NCBI RefSeq assembly: GCF_016595675.1
Contig: NZ_JAENJH010000003.1
Span: 806,001 to 870,000, forward strand
Source: Prauserella cavernicola
Lineage (GTDB): Bacteria > Actinomycetota > Actinomycetes > Mycobacteriales > Pseudonocardiaceae
DNA length: 64,000 bases
Direction of reading: 5' to 3'
Shown: positions 39,183 through 48,010 of the stretch, one piece after another
How the letters are laid out: each line of letters begins with the position of its first letter
Numbering within the stretch: the first letter of the stretch is position 1
The notes under the pieces: model-generated
Seen by the model: the letters and a program-made list of their open reading frames with translations, nothing else
Database searches by the model: none
What the model was told of the DNA's origin: nothing
Made by a program: the position numbers and the translations under genes

Positions 39183-40408
39183 CCGAGAAGAACACCAAGG
39201 ACCAGCGCTCCCAGCACGATCCGGACGAGCGTGGGCACTTCGGCCCGTACGGCGGCCGGTACCTGCCCGAGGCGCTCATGGGCGCTCTCGACGAGCTGTC
39301 GGCCGAGTACGACAAGGCCAGGCTCGACCCGGAGTTCACCGGTGAGTTCGCGCGGCTGCTGTCCGGCTACGCGGGCAGGCCGTCGCTGCTCACCGAGGCG
39401 CCGCGGTTCGCGGCCCACGCGGGCGGGGCACGGATCTTCCTCAAGCGGGAGGACCTGAACCACACCGGTTCGCACAAGATCAACAACGTGCTCGGTCAGG
39501 CGCTGCTGACCAAGCGCATGGGCAAGAAGCGCGTCATCGCCGAGACCGGGGCCGGCCAGCACGGCGTCGCCACGGCCACGGCGTGCGCGCTGCTCGACCT
39601 CGAGTGCGTCGTCTACATGGGAGAGGTCGACACCGAGCGCCAGGCGCTCAACGTCGCCAGGATGCGGCTGCTCGGCGCCGAGGTGATCCCGGTGAAGACC
39701 GGCTCCCGCACGCTCAAGGACGCCATCAACGAGGCGCTGCGCGACTGGGTGACCAATGTGGACACCACGCACTACCTGCTCGGCACGGCTGCCGGTGCGC
39801 ATCCGTTCCCGGTGATGGTGCGCAATTTCCACAAGATCATCGGTGAAGAGGCGCGCAGGCAGATCCTCGAGCTGACCGGCAGGCTGCCCGACGCCGTCGC
39901 GGCGTGTGTCGGCGGCGGCTCCAACGCCATCGGCATCTTCCACGGCTTCATCGACGACTCCGACGTGCGCCTGATCGGCCTCGAGCCCGGTGGCAAGGGC
40001 ATCGAGAGCGGTGAGCATGGCGCCACGCTCACCGAGGGCACGCCGGGCACCCTGCACGGCGCCCTGTCGTACCTGCTGCAGGACGAGGACGGCCAGACCA
40101 CCGAGGCGTACTCGATCTCGGCCGGGCTCGACTACCCCGGCGTCGGCCCGGAGCACTCGTGGCTCAAGGACACCGGTCGCGCGGAGTACCGCGCCGTCAC
40201 CGACGCCGAGGCCATGGACGCCTTCCAATTGCTGTCGCGCACCGAGGGCATCATCCCGGCCATCGAGTCCGCCCACGCGCTGGCGGGCGCGCTCGAACTG
40301 GGCAAGGAACTCGGCGAGGGCGCCCAGATCCTCGTGAGCCTCTCCGGCAGGGGCGACAAGGACGTGGACACCGCGGCGCGCTACTTCAAGCTCGTGGAGG
40401 ACGTGTGA
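39179..40408 (+). CDS. trpB: Tryptophan synthase beta chain
   Basis: This ~409-aa PLP enzyme joins indole with serine. K100 in [11 protein letters not shown] is the PLP lysine, and [22 protein letters not shown]-like [12 protein letters not shown] and the C-terminal SGRGDKD are present. GTG 39179 overlaps the trpC stop (GTGA); ATG 39161 is in frame and would add six residues. Partner of TrpA downstream. Confidence 0.97.
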   Translation: MTEKNTKDQRSQHDPDERGHFGPYGGRYLPEALMGALDELSAEYDKARLDPEFTGEFARLLSGYAGRPSLLTEAPRFAAHAGGARIFLKREDLNHTGSHKINNVLGQALLTKRMGKKRVIAETGAGQHGVATATACALLDLECVVYMGEVDTERQALNVARMRLLGAEVIPVKTGSRTLKDAINEALRDWVTNVDTTHYLLGTAAGAHPFPVMVRNFHKIIGEEARRQILELTGRLPDAVAACVGGGSNAIGIFHGFIDDSDVRLIGLEPGGKGIESGEHGATLTEGTPGTLHGALSYLLQDEDGQTTEAYSISAGLDYPGVGPEHSWLKDTGRAEYRAVTDAEAMDAFQLLSRTEGIIPAIESAHALAGALELGKELGEGAQILVSLSGRGDKDVDTAARYFKLVEDV

Positions 40409-41199
40409 GCCGGCTTGCCCAGCTGTTCGAGGCCACCCGCGCGGAGCAGCGGGCCGCGCTGGTCGGCTACCTGCCCGCCGGCTACCCGACCGTGGACGCG
40501 TCGAAGGAACTCCTCGCGGCCACGATCGACGCGGGCGCGGACCTGGTCGAGGTCGGGGTTCCCTACTCCGACCCGGTGATGGACGGCCCGACCATCCAGG
40601 CCGCCGCCGACCAGGCGCTGCGCAACGGTTTCCGGCTCAAGCACCTGTTCGAGGTCGTGGAGTCGGTGTCGGCCAGGGGCGGCCGCGCGGTCGTGATGAC
40701 GTACTGGAACCCCGTGCACCGCTACGGCGCCGACGCGTTCGCGCGCGACCTGGCCTCGGCGGGCGGGCTCGGCATGATCACGCCGGACCTGACACCGGAC
40801 GAGGCGGGCGACTGGCTCGCCGCGTCGGACGCACACGGGCTGGACCGGATCTTCCTGGTGGCGCCGTCGTCGTCGGAGGAGCGCATCGCGCTCACCACCG
40901 AGGCGACCACCGGCTTCGTGTACGCCACCGCCGTGATGGGCGTGACCGGCGCGCGGGAGTCGGTGGGTGCCAGCGCCGCCGACCTGGTGAGCCGCACCCG
41001 CGCCCACACGGACCTGCCGATCGGCGTCGGTCTGGGCGTGCGCTCCGGAGACCAGGCCGCCGAGGTGGCCGGGTTCGCCGACGCGGTGATCGTCGGCTCG
41101 GCGCTGGTGTCGAAGGCGGGCGAGAGCGCCGCCGAGGTGGCCGCGCTGACCGCCGAGCTGGCGGAAGGCGTCCGCAGGCCGGTCGTTCCCGCCGCGTAA
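40405..41199 (+). CDS. trpA: Tryptophan synthase alpha chain
   Basis: This 264-aa barrel cleaves indole-3-glycerol phosphate. Catalytic residues E49 ([11 protein letters not shown]) and D60 (MDGPTIQ) match the Salmonella positions, and [10 protein letters not shown] and [14 protein letters not shown] follow. GTG 40405 overlaps the trpB stop (GTGA), giving equal expression of the two subunits. lgt begins 78 bp later. Confidence 0.97.
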   Translation: MSRLAQLFEATRAEQRAALVGYLPAGYPTVDASKELLAATIDAGADLVEVGVPYSDPVMDGPTIQAAADQALRNGFRLKHLFEVVESVSARGGRAVVMTYWNPVHRYGADAFARDLASAGGLGMITPDLTPDEAGDWLAASDAHGLDRIFLVAPSSSEERIALTTEATTGFVYATAVMGVTGARESVGASAADLVSRTRAHTDLPIGVGLGVRSGDQAAEVAGFADAVIVGSALVSKAGESAAEVAALTAELAEGVRRPVVPAA

Positions 41200-41277
41200 C
41201 GCCCGTTCGCGCCGGTTCCGGCCGGACATGCCAAGCCTCGGCGTCAGGGTCACCCGACTGCACGCTACGGTGACCCC

Positions 41278-42345
41278 GTGAACACCGCGACGGCAGTCTT
41301 CCTCGCGAACATCCCCAGCCCGGACCGTGGGGTCTACCACCTCGGTCCGGTTCCGCTGCGGATGTACGCGCTCTGCATCATCGTCGGCATCATCGTGGCC
41401 ATCTGGTGGGGCGACCGCCGGTGGGTCCAGCGCGGTGGGTCGAAGGGCACGATCGTCGACATCGCGGTGTTCGCGGTGCCCTTCGGCCTCATCGGTGGCC
41501 GGCTCTACCACGTCATCACCGACAACCAGCTGTACTTCGGCGAGGGCAAGGACCCGATCAGGGCGCTCTACGTCTGGGACGGCGGGCTCGGCATCTGGGG
41601 AGCCATCGCGCTCGGTGGTGTCGGTGCGTGGATCGCGTGCAAGCGCAGGGGAATCCCGCTGCCCGCGGTCGCCGACGCCATCGCTCCCGGCATCGTCCTC
41701 GCGCAGGCGATCGGCAGGCTCGGCAACTACTTCAACCAGGAGCTCTACGGCGGTCCGACCGACCTGCCGTGGGGCCTGGAGATCTACCGGCGCGTGAACC
41801 CGGACAACCCGTTGATCGAGGACCCGCTCAACGGGGTCGCTGTCAACGATGTGCCGATCGCGGTGGTGCACCCGACGTTCCTGTACGAGCTGCTGTGGAA
41901 CCTCGGCGTCGTGCTGCTGATCGTGTGGGCCGACCGCAAGTTCCGCCTCGGCCACGGCCGCGTGTTCGCGCTCTACGTCGCCGGCTACACGGCGGGCCGC
42001 TTCTGGATCGAGCTGATGCGCACCGACCAGGCCAACGAGATCCTCGGCCTGCGGGTCAACGTGTGGACCTCGATCGTCGTGTTCGTCGGTGCCGTCGGGT
42101 ACTTCGTCTACGCCCGCACACTCGGTGAGCGCGAGGATCCGGCGACATTGAAGACCGACGAACCCGATCCGGACGACACCGGTTCCGCGGCCGCGGACAA
42201 GCCCGATGCGGACGAGTCGAATACTGACAAGCCCGGTGACGAGGGCCCGAAGGACGACGCCGAGAAGCCGGACAACGAGCCCGGCGACTCAGCGGCGGAG
42301 GAGTCCCCGTCCGGTGACGAGCGGAAGGTCGAGCCCGGTCAGTAG
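41278..42345 (+). CDS. lgt: Prolipoprotein diacylglyceryl transferase
   Basis: This 355-aa membrane enzyme transfers diacylglyceryl to the lipobox cysteine of lipoproteins. The Lgt signature [15 protein letters not shown] lies at residues 145-158 and seven helices are predicted to about residue 275. The last ~75 residues are an acidic, disordered tail rich in Asp, Glu, Pro and Lys, a feature common in actinobacterial Lgt. Position after trpA matches mycobacteria. GTG 41278. The tail overlaps the converging oxidoreductase gene by 57 bp. One substrate in the window is BtuF. Confidence 0.95.
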   Translation: MNTATAVFLANIPSPDRGVYHLGPVPLRMYALCIIVGIIVAIWWGDRRWVQRGGSKGTIVDIAVFAVPFGLIGGRLYHVITDNQLYFGEGKDPIRALYVWDGGLGIWGAIALGGVGAWIACKRRGIPLPAVADAIAPGIVLAQAIGRLGNYFNQELYGGPTDLPWGLEIYRRVNPDNPLIEDPLNGVAVNDVPIAVVHPTFLYELLWNLGVVLLIVWADRKFRLGHGRVFALYVAGYTAGRFWIELMRTDQANEILGLRVNVWTSIVVFVGAVGYFVYARTLGEREDPATLKTDEPDPDDTGSAAADKPDADESNTDKPGDEGPKDDAEKPDNEPGDSAAEESPSGDERKVEPGQ

Positions 42346-43359
42346 GCCGGGTTCGGCGGCCACGACGGCGGCCACGGCGTTGACCAGCCGCATGGCCGTC
42401 GCCTTGAGTCCCGCCGTGTTGTGGTCGCCGTCGGTGCCCAGCATGCGCAGGTCGAGCGTGTAGTTCGGCTCGCCGGTCACCTCCACCCGGTAGCCGCCCT
42501 GCCCGAGCGGCTGCGGCCAGTCGGGCCCGAGGTCAGGACGCAGCCGCGTCACGTGCTCCAGCACGCACGCGGGCTTCCCGCCGAGCATGCCGCGGATCTC
42601 GAAGCGCAGCGCCGCGGCGGTGCCCTTCTCGATCGTGCCCGAGGGGATCTCGAACGTCTCCGGCGCGGGCAGCCGCTCGTAGCGTTCCTCCACGGAGTCG
42701 AGCTCCACGCCGAGTCCCGCCGCGAGCTGGCGCACGACGCTGCCCCACGCGAGCGTGAGCACACCCGGTTGCAGCAGCAGCGGTTTCTGCTCGAGCGGCG
42801 AGCCGAAGCCCATGATGTCGAACAGGACCTTGCGGTTGTCGTAGGTCGAGTAGTCGAGGATCTCCAGGCAGCGCACCTCGTCGATGCGCTCGCAGACGCT
42901 GGTGAGCACGAGCGGAAGCCAGTCGTTGGCGAAGCCGGGGTCGATCCCGTTGACCCACAATGATGCCCCGCCCTCGGCCGCGGCCTCCCGGATCGGGTCG
43001 GTCAGTTCCTTCGGCACGACGCCGTCGGGGAACTGGAGAAAGACCGGGCTGCTGGAGACCACGTTGACGCCTGCCCGCAGGATGCGGCACAGGTCGTCGA
43101 GCGCCTCGTTGATGCGGTCGTCGGCCATCGCCGTGTAGACCACACAGTCGGGACGCAACGCGAGCAGCGCGTCCGCGTCGTTGGTGGCGGTGACGCCGAG
43201 GTCGTGGCCGAGCCCGGCGAGCTCGCCGGCGTCCCTGCCGACCTTGGCTGGGTCGGAGACCCACACGCCTGCCAGTTCGAGATCGGGCCTGGCCGCGATG
43301 CCCGCGATGGCGTGCCTGCCGACGTTGCCGGTGCTCCACTGCACCACGCGAAGAGTCAT
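42289..43359 (-). CDS. DapB-like NAD(P)-dependent oxidoreductase (diaminopentanoate dehydrogenase-like)
   Basis: This 356-aa protein begins with a Rossmann motif [14 protein letters not shown] and has [14 protein letters not shown] and [13 protein letters not shown], typical of the dihydrodipicolinate reductase-like/2,4-diaminopentanoate dehydrogenase family rather than true DapB. The substrate is unknown. ATG 43359 overlaps the stop of the upstream SDR gene (ATGA), so the two are co-translated. A KstR-like operator upstream of the SDR suggests steroid-linked control. Confidence 0.82.
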   Translation of the reverse strand: MTLRVVQWSTGNVGRHAIAGIAARPDLELAGVWVSDPAKVGRDAGELAGLGHDLGVTATNDADALLALRPDCVVYTAMADDRINEALDDLCRILRAGVNVVSSSPVFLQFPDGVVPKELTDPIREAAAEGGASLWVNGIDPGFANDWLPLVLTSVCERIDEVRCLEILDYSTYDNRKVLFDIMGFGSPLEQKPLLLQPGVLTLAWGSVVRQLAAGLGVELDSVEERYERLPAPETFEIPSGTIEKGTAAALRFEIRGMLGGKPACVLEHVTRLRPDLGPDWPQPLGQGGYRVEVTGEPNYTLDLRMLGTDGDHNTAGLKATAMRLVNAVAAVVAAEPGLLTGLDLPLVTGRGLLRR

Positions 43360-44147
43360 GTCAGATCCGGGAGTCCGAGTTCGAGGTTGGGGGCCTGCTG
43401 CCCGCCGTCGACCTCCAGCACCTTGCCGGTGACGTAGGAGCCCGCGCGGGAACTGAGATAGAGGATCGTAGCGGCGATGTCGTCGGGTTCGCCGAGTCTG
43501 CGCAGTGGCGTGGCCGATTCCATACGCTCGCGCAGCTCGGTGTTGTCCACCACCACCTGCAGTGCCGAGGTGGCGACGGAGCCCACGGAGATGGCGTTGA
43601 CGCGGATCTTGGGGGCCAGGTCGGCGGCTGCGAGCCGGGTGTACTGGGCGAGCGCGCCTTTCGCCGTGCCGTAGGCGAGAAACCCGCGGCCGGACACGCG
43701 GCCCATCACCGAGGAGATGTTGACGATCGAGCCGCCGCCGGACTCCAGCATCGCTGGTACGGCGGCGGTGGTGAGCGCGTGCGCGGTGCCGACGTTGAAC
43801 CGGAACGCCTCGGTGAGGAACTCGGGCGTGGTCTCGAGCAGCGGGCGGGGCATCGTGCCGCCGACGTTGTTGACGACGATGTCGAGACGGCCGAAAGTCT
43901 CCGTGGCGGCGTCGGCGAGCCGGCCCGCGGCGGCGGGATCGCCGAGGTCGGCGGGCACGACGCAGGCCTTGCGGCCGGTGTCGGCGATGCGCGCGGCGAC
44001 CTCGTCGAGCTGCTCGCGGGTGCGAGCCGACAGCACCACGTCGGCCCCCGCCTCGGCGAGCGCGATCGCTGTGGCGGCACCGATCCCGCGCCCCGAACCG
44101 GTGACCACGGCTACGGCGCCGTCGAGCCGGAAATGATCGAGGATCAC
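43356..44147 (-). CDS. Short-chain dehydrogenase/reductase
   Basis: This 263-aa classical SDR has the cofactor motif TGSGRGIG (residues 16-23), NNVGG, the catalytic serines S145/S146, Y159 and K163 (AYGTAK), and ends [13 protein letters not shown]. The basic residue in SARTREQ after strand 2 suggests NADP preference. It overlaps the oxidoreductase gene downstream. GTG 44147 lies only 9 bp from a KstR-type box, so the transcript is probably leaderless or very short-leadered, and repression direct. Confidence 0.9.
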   Translation of the reverse strand: MILDHFRLDGAVAVVTGSGRGIGAATAIALAEAGADVVLSARTREQLDEVAARIADTGRKACVVPADLGDPAAAGRLADAATETFGRLDIVVNNVGGTMPRPLLETTPEFLTEAFRFNVGTAHALTTAAVPAMLESGGGSIVNISSVMGRVSGRGFLAYGTAKGALAQYTRLAAADLAPKIRVNAISVGSVATSALQVVVDNTELRERMESATPLRRLGEPDDIAATILYLSSRAGSYVTGKVLEVDGGQQAPNLELGLPDLT

Positions 44148-44155
44148 GCGAGAAA

Positions 44156-44169
44156 TGTAACACGTTCTA
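44156..44169. promoter_or_regulatory. KstR-like operator
   Basis: TGTAACACGTTCTA reads TAGAACGTGTTACA on the minus strand and fits the KstR consensus TnnAACnnGTTnnA at every fixed position. It lies 9-22 bp upstream of the SDR GTG and 64 bp upstream of the divergent DinB gene. KstR represses sterol catabolism genes in mycobacteria and rhodococci. Confidence 0.55.
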
Positions 44170-44232
44170 GTAGGGCGTGGTGCCTGCTTTCGGGGTGCCA
44201 AATCCGGTTGCGGGTCGTGCCAGGATCGGCTC

Positions 44233-44751
44233 GTGCCCGTTTCCCGACCCGACCTGATGCGCTGGCAGTTCGACTTCACCTGGTCGCTCGCCGAGGTGCA
44301 CCTGCGAAAACTGCGCCCCGAGGACTTCCTCTGGGAACCCGCCGCGCACTGCTGGACGCTGCGCCAGGGCGCCGGGGGCGCGTGGGTGCCCGACTTCGCC
44401 GAGGTCGAGCCCGATCCCGTTCCCGTGCCGACGATCGCGTGGCTCTCCTGGCACCTCGGGTGGTGGTGGAGTGTCACCCTCGACCACGCCTCGGGGCGGC
44501 CGCCCCGGGAGCGCGACGATGTTCGCTGGCCGGGGGCCGAGCACGCCGTCGACTGGTTGCGCGGCCTGCGCACCGGGTGGATCGGCGTGCTCGACGGACT
44601 CTCCGAGCCCGATCTCGATGCCGTCGCGACGTTTCCGTGGCCGGACAACACCGAGCTGACCGTCGCGCACCAGCTCGGCTGGGTCAACGCCGAGCTGATG
44701 AAGAACGTCGCCGAGATCGGGCAGCTGCGGATGCTGCGGGCCGCCGGCTAG
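44233..44751 (+). CDS. DinB family protein
   Basis: This 172-aa protein has the DinB four-helix pattern with potential metal histidines in WHLGWWW and [12 protein letters not shown]. DinB/YfiT relatives include bacillithiol- or mycothiol-dependent transferases and many members of unknown role. GTG 44233. It is divergent from the SDR operon and could share the KstR-like box. Confidence 0.83.
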   Translation: MPVSRPDLMRWQFDFTWSLAEVHLRKLRPEDFLWEPAAHCWTLRQGAGGAWVPDFAEVEPDPVPVPTIAWLSWHLGWWWSVTLDHASGRPPRERDDVRWPGAEHAVDWLRGLRTGWIGVLDGLSEPDLDAVATFPWPDNTELTVAHQLGWVNAELMKNVAEIGQLRMLRAAG

Positions 44752-44757
44752 GTACGG

Positions 44758-45537
44758 CTACGGCGTCGTGCGGACAGGGGCCACCACCGGGTGGCCCTCG
44801 CTGGTCCGCAGTACCTCGGTGTCGGCGCCGTAGTGGTCGCGGAGTCGTTGCGCCGTCAGCACTTCCGACGGTTTGCCCGATGCGGCGACCTCGCCGTCGT
44901 CGAGCAGCAGCAGTTCGTCGGCGTACTGCGCGGCGAAGGTGAGGTCGTGCAGCGTCGAGACCACCGTGGTGCCGTCCTCGCGGCGCAACCGGTCGAGCCG
45001 TTCCAGCAGGGCCTGCGCGTGCCCGATGTCGAGTCCGGTCGTGGGTTCGTCCAGCAGCAGCACGCTGGTCTGCTGCGCGAGCACGCGCGCGAGCACGGCG
45101 CGCTGCTGTTCCCCGCCGGAGAGTGTGCGCAGCTTGCGTTCGGCCAGCTCGCCGAGGTCGAGCCGTGCCAGCGTTTCCTCCACAATGGATAGATCTGAAC
45201 CGCTCTCCCTGGCCAGGAAACCGAGGTGCGGTGTCCGTCCCAGTAGGACGTAGTCGGTGACGGTGAGTCCGTCGGGCAGCACCGGGTTCTGCGGCGCGTA
45301 CCCGATCAGCAATGCCTTCTCCTTGCGGGACAACGACTGTGCGGGCGCTCCGTCCAGATTCACCTCGCCCTCGTGCGGTACCAGTCCGGCGATGGTCTTC
45401 AGCAACGTCGACTTGCCCGCGCCGTTGGGGCCGACGATGGCGAACCAGCCGCCGCTGTCCACCTCGGTGGAGACGCCGCGCACCACCGGGCTCGTGCCGT
45501 AGCCCGCACTGACCCCGGCCAAGTGCAGTGCCGTCAT
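44758..45537 (-). CDS. btuD: Vitamin B12 ABC importer, ATPase
   Basis: This 259-aa ATPase has Walker A VGPNGAGKST, signature LSGGEQQRAVLARVLAQ and Walker B LLLDEPTTGLD, with the FecE/BtuD-type length. It is the last gene of a btuF-btuC-btuD operon behind a cobalamin riboswitch, so its substrate is vitamin B12 or a corrinoid rather than iron. ATG at 45537 overlaps the permease stop by 4 bp. Confidence 0.92.
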   Translation of the reverse strand: MTALHLAGVSAGYGTSPVVRGVSTEVDSGGWFAIVGPNGAGKSTLLKTIAGLVPHEGEVNLDGAPAQSLSRKEKALLIGYAPQNPVLPDGLTVTDYVLLGRTPHLGFLARESGSDLSIVEETLARLDLGELAERKLRTLSGGEQQRAVLARVLAQQTSVLLLDEPTTGLDIGHAQALLERLDRLRREDGTTVVSTLHDLTFAAQYADELLLLDDGEVAASGKPSEVLTAQRLRDHYGADTEVLRTSEGHPVVAPVRTTP

Positions 45538-46580
45538 GGCGTCCTCCCCCTGCTACTGCGCAGCACCAGCGCGAAGAACGGCGCGCCCGCGAACGCGGTC
45601 ACCACACCGAGGGGCAGTTCCCCGGGAAGTGCCGTGCGGGCGACGAAGTCGGCCAGGATCAGAAACACCGCGCCGCCGATCAGCGACAGCGGCACGATCA
45701 CGCGGTAACTCGCGCCCGCCAGCAGGCGCACGACGTGCGGCACGACGATGCCGACGAAGCCGATCAGCCCGCTCACCGCCACGGCCGCCGCGGTCGCCAG
45801 CGACGCGGCCGCCAGCAGCACGAGCCGGACCCGGCCGGGCCGGATGCCCAGTGACGCGGCCTCCGCGTCGCCGAGGGTGAGCACGTCGAGCAGTCGTGCG
45901 CTGCCGCACAGCACCACCGCGGCGAGCGCGATGTAGGGCAGTGCGACCCACACGTCGCGCCAGCCCGTGACGTTCAGGCCCCCGAGCGTCCAGGTGTAGA
46001 CCTGCTTGATGGTGTCGGTGTTGAGCTGCTGCACGAACGTCTGCACTGCGGTGAGAAACGCCGTCACCGCGACTCCCGCGAGCAGCAGTGTCGCGGTGCC
46101 GGACCCGCCCGCGGAGCGACCGAGCAGCCAGCTCAGCGCGACACCGCCGAGCGCGCCCGCGAACGCGGCCAACGGAAGCGGCCCGATCAGCCAGCCCGTC
46201 ACCACCGGCGCGAACACCACGACCATGGTGGCGGCCATGCCCGCGCCTGCCGCTGCTCCGAGCAGGTACGGGTCGGCGAGCGGGTTGCGGAACACTCCCT
46301 GGAACGCGGCGCCGGCACCCGCCAGCGCCGCGCCCACGAGCCCCGCGAGCAGCACGCGTGGCATCCGTAGTTCCCACACGATCGCCGCCTCACGCTCGGA
46401 CAGCGGCGATGTCGTTCCCGTCAGCTGGGCGCCGAGCTCGCCGAGCACGCGCTGCCAGCCCAGTTCGCCCGAGCCCGCCACGAGCGCGAACACCATCGCG
46501 GCGAGCAGCACGGCGAGCGCCAGCGCCACCGCGCGGGGGCGCAGGCGCGTCGTCGCGGCGCGGGATCGGGACCTCAGCAC
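45534..46580 (-). CDS. btuC: Vitamin B12 ABC importer, permease
   Basis: This 348-aa FecCD/BtuC-type permease has about ten helices; ELRMPRVLLAGLVGAALAGA and FRNPLADPYLLGAAAGA are the family hallmarks, and GFVGIVVPHVVRLL is the coupling region for the ATPase. GTG 46580 is 1 bp from the btuF stop. Riboswitch context assigns it to B12 uptake. Confidence 0.93.
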   Translation of the reverse strand: MLRSRSRAATTRLRPRAVALALAVLLAAMVFALVAGSGELGWQRVLGELGAQLTGTTSPLSEREAAIVWELRMPRVLLAGLVGAALAGAGAAFQGVFRNPLADPYLLGAAAGAGMAATMVVVFAPVVTGWLIGPLPLAAFAGALGGVALSWLLGRSAGGSGTATLLLAGVAVTAFLTAVQTFVQQLNTDTIKQVYTWTLGGLNVTGWRDVWVALPYIALAAVVLCGSARLLDVLTLGDAEAASLGIRPGRVRLVLLAAASLATAAAVAVSGLIGFVGIVVPHVVRLLAGASYRVIVPLSLIGGAVFLILADFVARTALPGELPLGVVTAFAGAPFFALVLRSSRGRTP

Positions 46581-46581
46581 G

Positions 46582-47538
46582 TCAGCCCTGTTCGCCGGCC
46601 ACGGCGTCGGCCACTTTGCGGACGAGCTCCACGATCCGGGGGCTCCACCGCGACGCGACGTCGTCGCCGAGCGCGAACACGTTGTCCTGCTTCACCGCGG
46701 CGAGCGTGTCCCAGCCGGGACGGGCCGCGACGGTCTCGGGGTTCTGCCCGCAGCAGTCCCGGTCGGCGAGGAAGATCAGGTCCGGGTCCTCGCGCAGGAT
46801 CGTCTCCGCCGACAGCTGCGGGTATCCGCCGAGTGCGTTGGGATCGCCCTGGTCGGCGATGTTCTCGAGGCCGAAGAGTCCGTACACCTGGCCGATGAAG
46901 GTCGCCGACGTCGCGCTGTAGAACGAAGGGTCGAGCTCGTGGAAGTAGCGCAGCGGCTGATCGGGCTTCGGTGCGTCGGCGACGAGCTTGTCGATCTCCT
47001 CCTTGGTGCGGCGGGCCAGGTCCTCGCCCTCGGCGGCGTGGCCCGTGGCCTTGCCGACCATCGCGAACTGGTCGTACGCGGCGTCGAGCGTCGCCGGTGC
47101 GGGCAGGACGAGCGTCGTGATGCCGGTCTTGCCGAGCGACTCGGCGAGCTTGCCGTCGACATCCGACTCGACGACGACGAGATCGGGGTTGTGACCCGCG
47201 ATCGCTTCGGGATCGATGTTGAGGCCCGACAAATCGGTCGTCGGCGCCTCCTCCGGATAGTCCGAGAAGGAGTCGACGGCCACCACCTGGTCGCCCGCTC
47301 CGACGGCGAACAGCGTTTCCGTACTGGACGGCGACAGGGACACGATGCGCTCGGGCTTGCGCTCGATCGTCACCGTGGGAGCACCCTCGGCGCCGATCTC
47401 GACGGGGAAGTCGGCGCTTGCGGCGGACGTCTGCGGTTCGGGCTCGCGGTCGGCACAGCCGACGAGGCCGGGCACCACGAGAACGGACAGCAGACTCAAC
47501 AGGGCGAGCGGCCGGCGACGGCGGGACGCACGAGACAT
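46582..47538 (-). CDS. btuF: Vitamin B12-binding lipoprotein
   Basis: This 318-aa periplasmic-type binding protein has a lipoprotein signal peptide ending at the lipobox VGC (about residue 28), to be modified by Lgt. It has the BtuF-like start RIVSLSPSSTETLFAVGAGD and two lobes joined by a helix. ATG 47538 follows GAGG. It is the first gene after the cobalamin riboswitch and delivers corrinoids to BtuCD. The cysteine pair RDCCGQNP near residue 265 is unusual and may form a disulfide or bind the ligand. Confidence 0.92.
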   Translation of the reverse strand: MSRASRRRRPLALLSLLSVLVVPGLVGCADREPEPQTSAASADFPVEIGAEGAPTVTIERKPERIVSLSPSSTETLFAVGAGDQVVAVDSFSDYPEEAPTTDLSGLNIDPEAIAGHNPDLVVVESDVDGKLAESLGKTGITTLVLPAPATLDAAYDQFAMVGKATGHAAEGEDLARRTKEEIDKLVADAPKPDQPLRYFHELDPSFYSATSATFIGQVYGLFGLENIADQGDPNALGGYPQLSAETILREDPDLIFLADRDCCGQNPETVAARPGWDTLAAVKQDNVFALGDDVASRWSPRIVELVRKVADAVAGEQG

Positions 47539-47627
47539 GAGGACCTCGACTGATCGGCCGGCCCGGGCCGCGCCCGACCGGCGGGCGGTCGAGGACGCCG
47601 CAACCCCTGAACCGGAGGTGGATGGCG

Positions 47628-47770
47628 TCGGCGCGAGTGCAGGCGACCTGACTCGTCTCGCTGTCACGGCACGTGACCGTTCCGGTACGGCGAGGCATCA
47701 CAGTTGCGGCACAGCGCCGGGTTCACACCGGACTTCGCTACCGCTCGCGTCGGAAGTGACGCTATCAGGC
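47628..47770 (-). promoter_or_regulatory. Cobalamin (AdoCbl) riboswitch controlling btuFCD
   Basis: On the minus strand the region contains, in order, AAGTCCGGTGTGAA (47735-47722), the B12 box GCCGCAACTGTGATGCC (47710-47694) and GTCAGGTCGCCTGC (47652-47639), the three conserved pieces of the cobalamin riboswitch. It ends about 90 nt before the btuF start. Outer boundaries are approximate. It should shut off btuFCD when adenosylcobalamin is plentiful. Confidence 0.93.
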
Positions 47771-48010
47771 GAAACGAGCCGAAGTCCGGGAACCCGTTCG
47801 TCGGGTAAGCTGGCCGGGCGAGCTACCCGCTCCGCGCCCATCAGGAACGATGTCGTTGGCGGCTGCCAGATCGTTACAGTCGACGGCTGAAATGGGCACT
47901 CCGATCTGGTGCCCACGCGTTTCCTAGATGTTAAGGTCGCGCTAATAAGCGGGCCATTGTCGTCCCGTGCCCAGCACTTATCGAGCACGAAGACGACGCA
48001 GGAGGTCCCC
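47771..48010 (+). promoter_or_regulatory. Divergent promoter region of gltB and the riboswitch transcript
   Basis: These 240 bp hold no gene. GGGCAC (47894-47899) pairs with GTGCCC (47909-47914) as a small hairpin, and TAGATGTTAAGG and GCTAATAAGC are AT-rich stretches that may contain the gltB promoter. AGGAGGTCCCC at the end is the gltB ribosome binding site. Confidence 0.5.
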
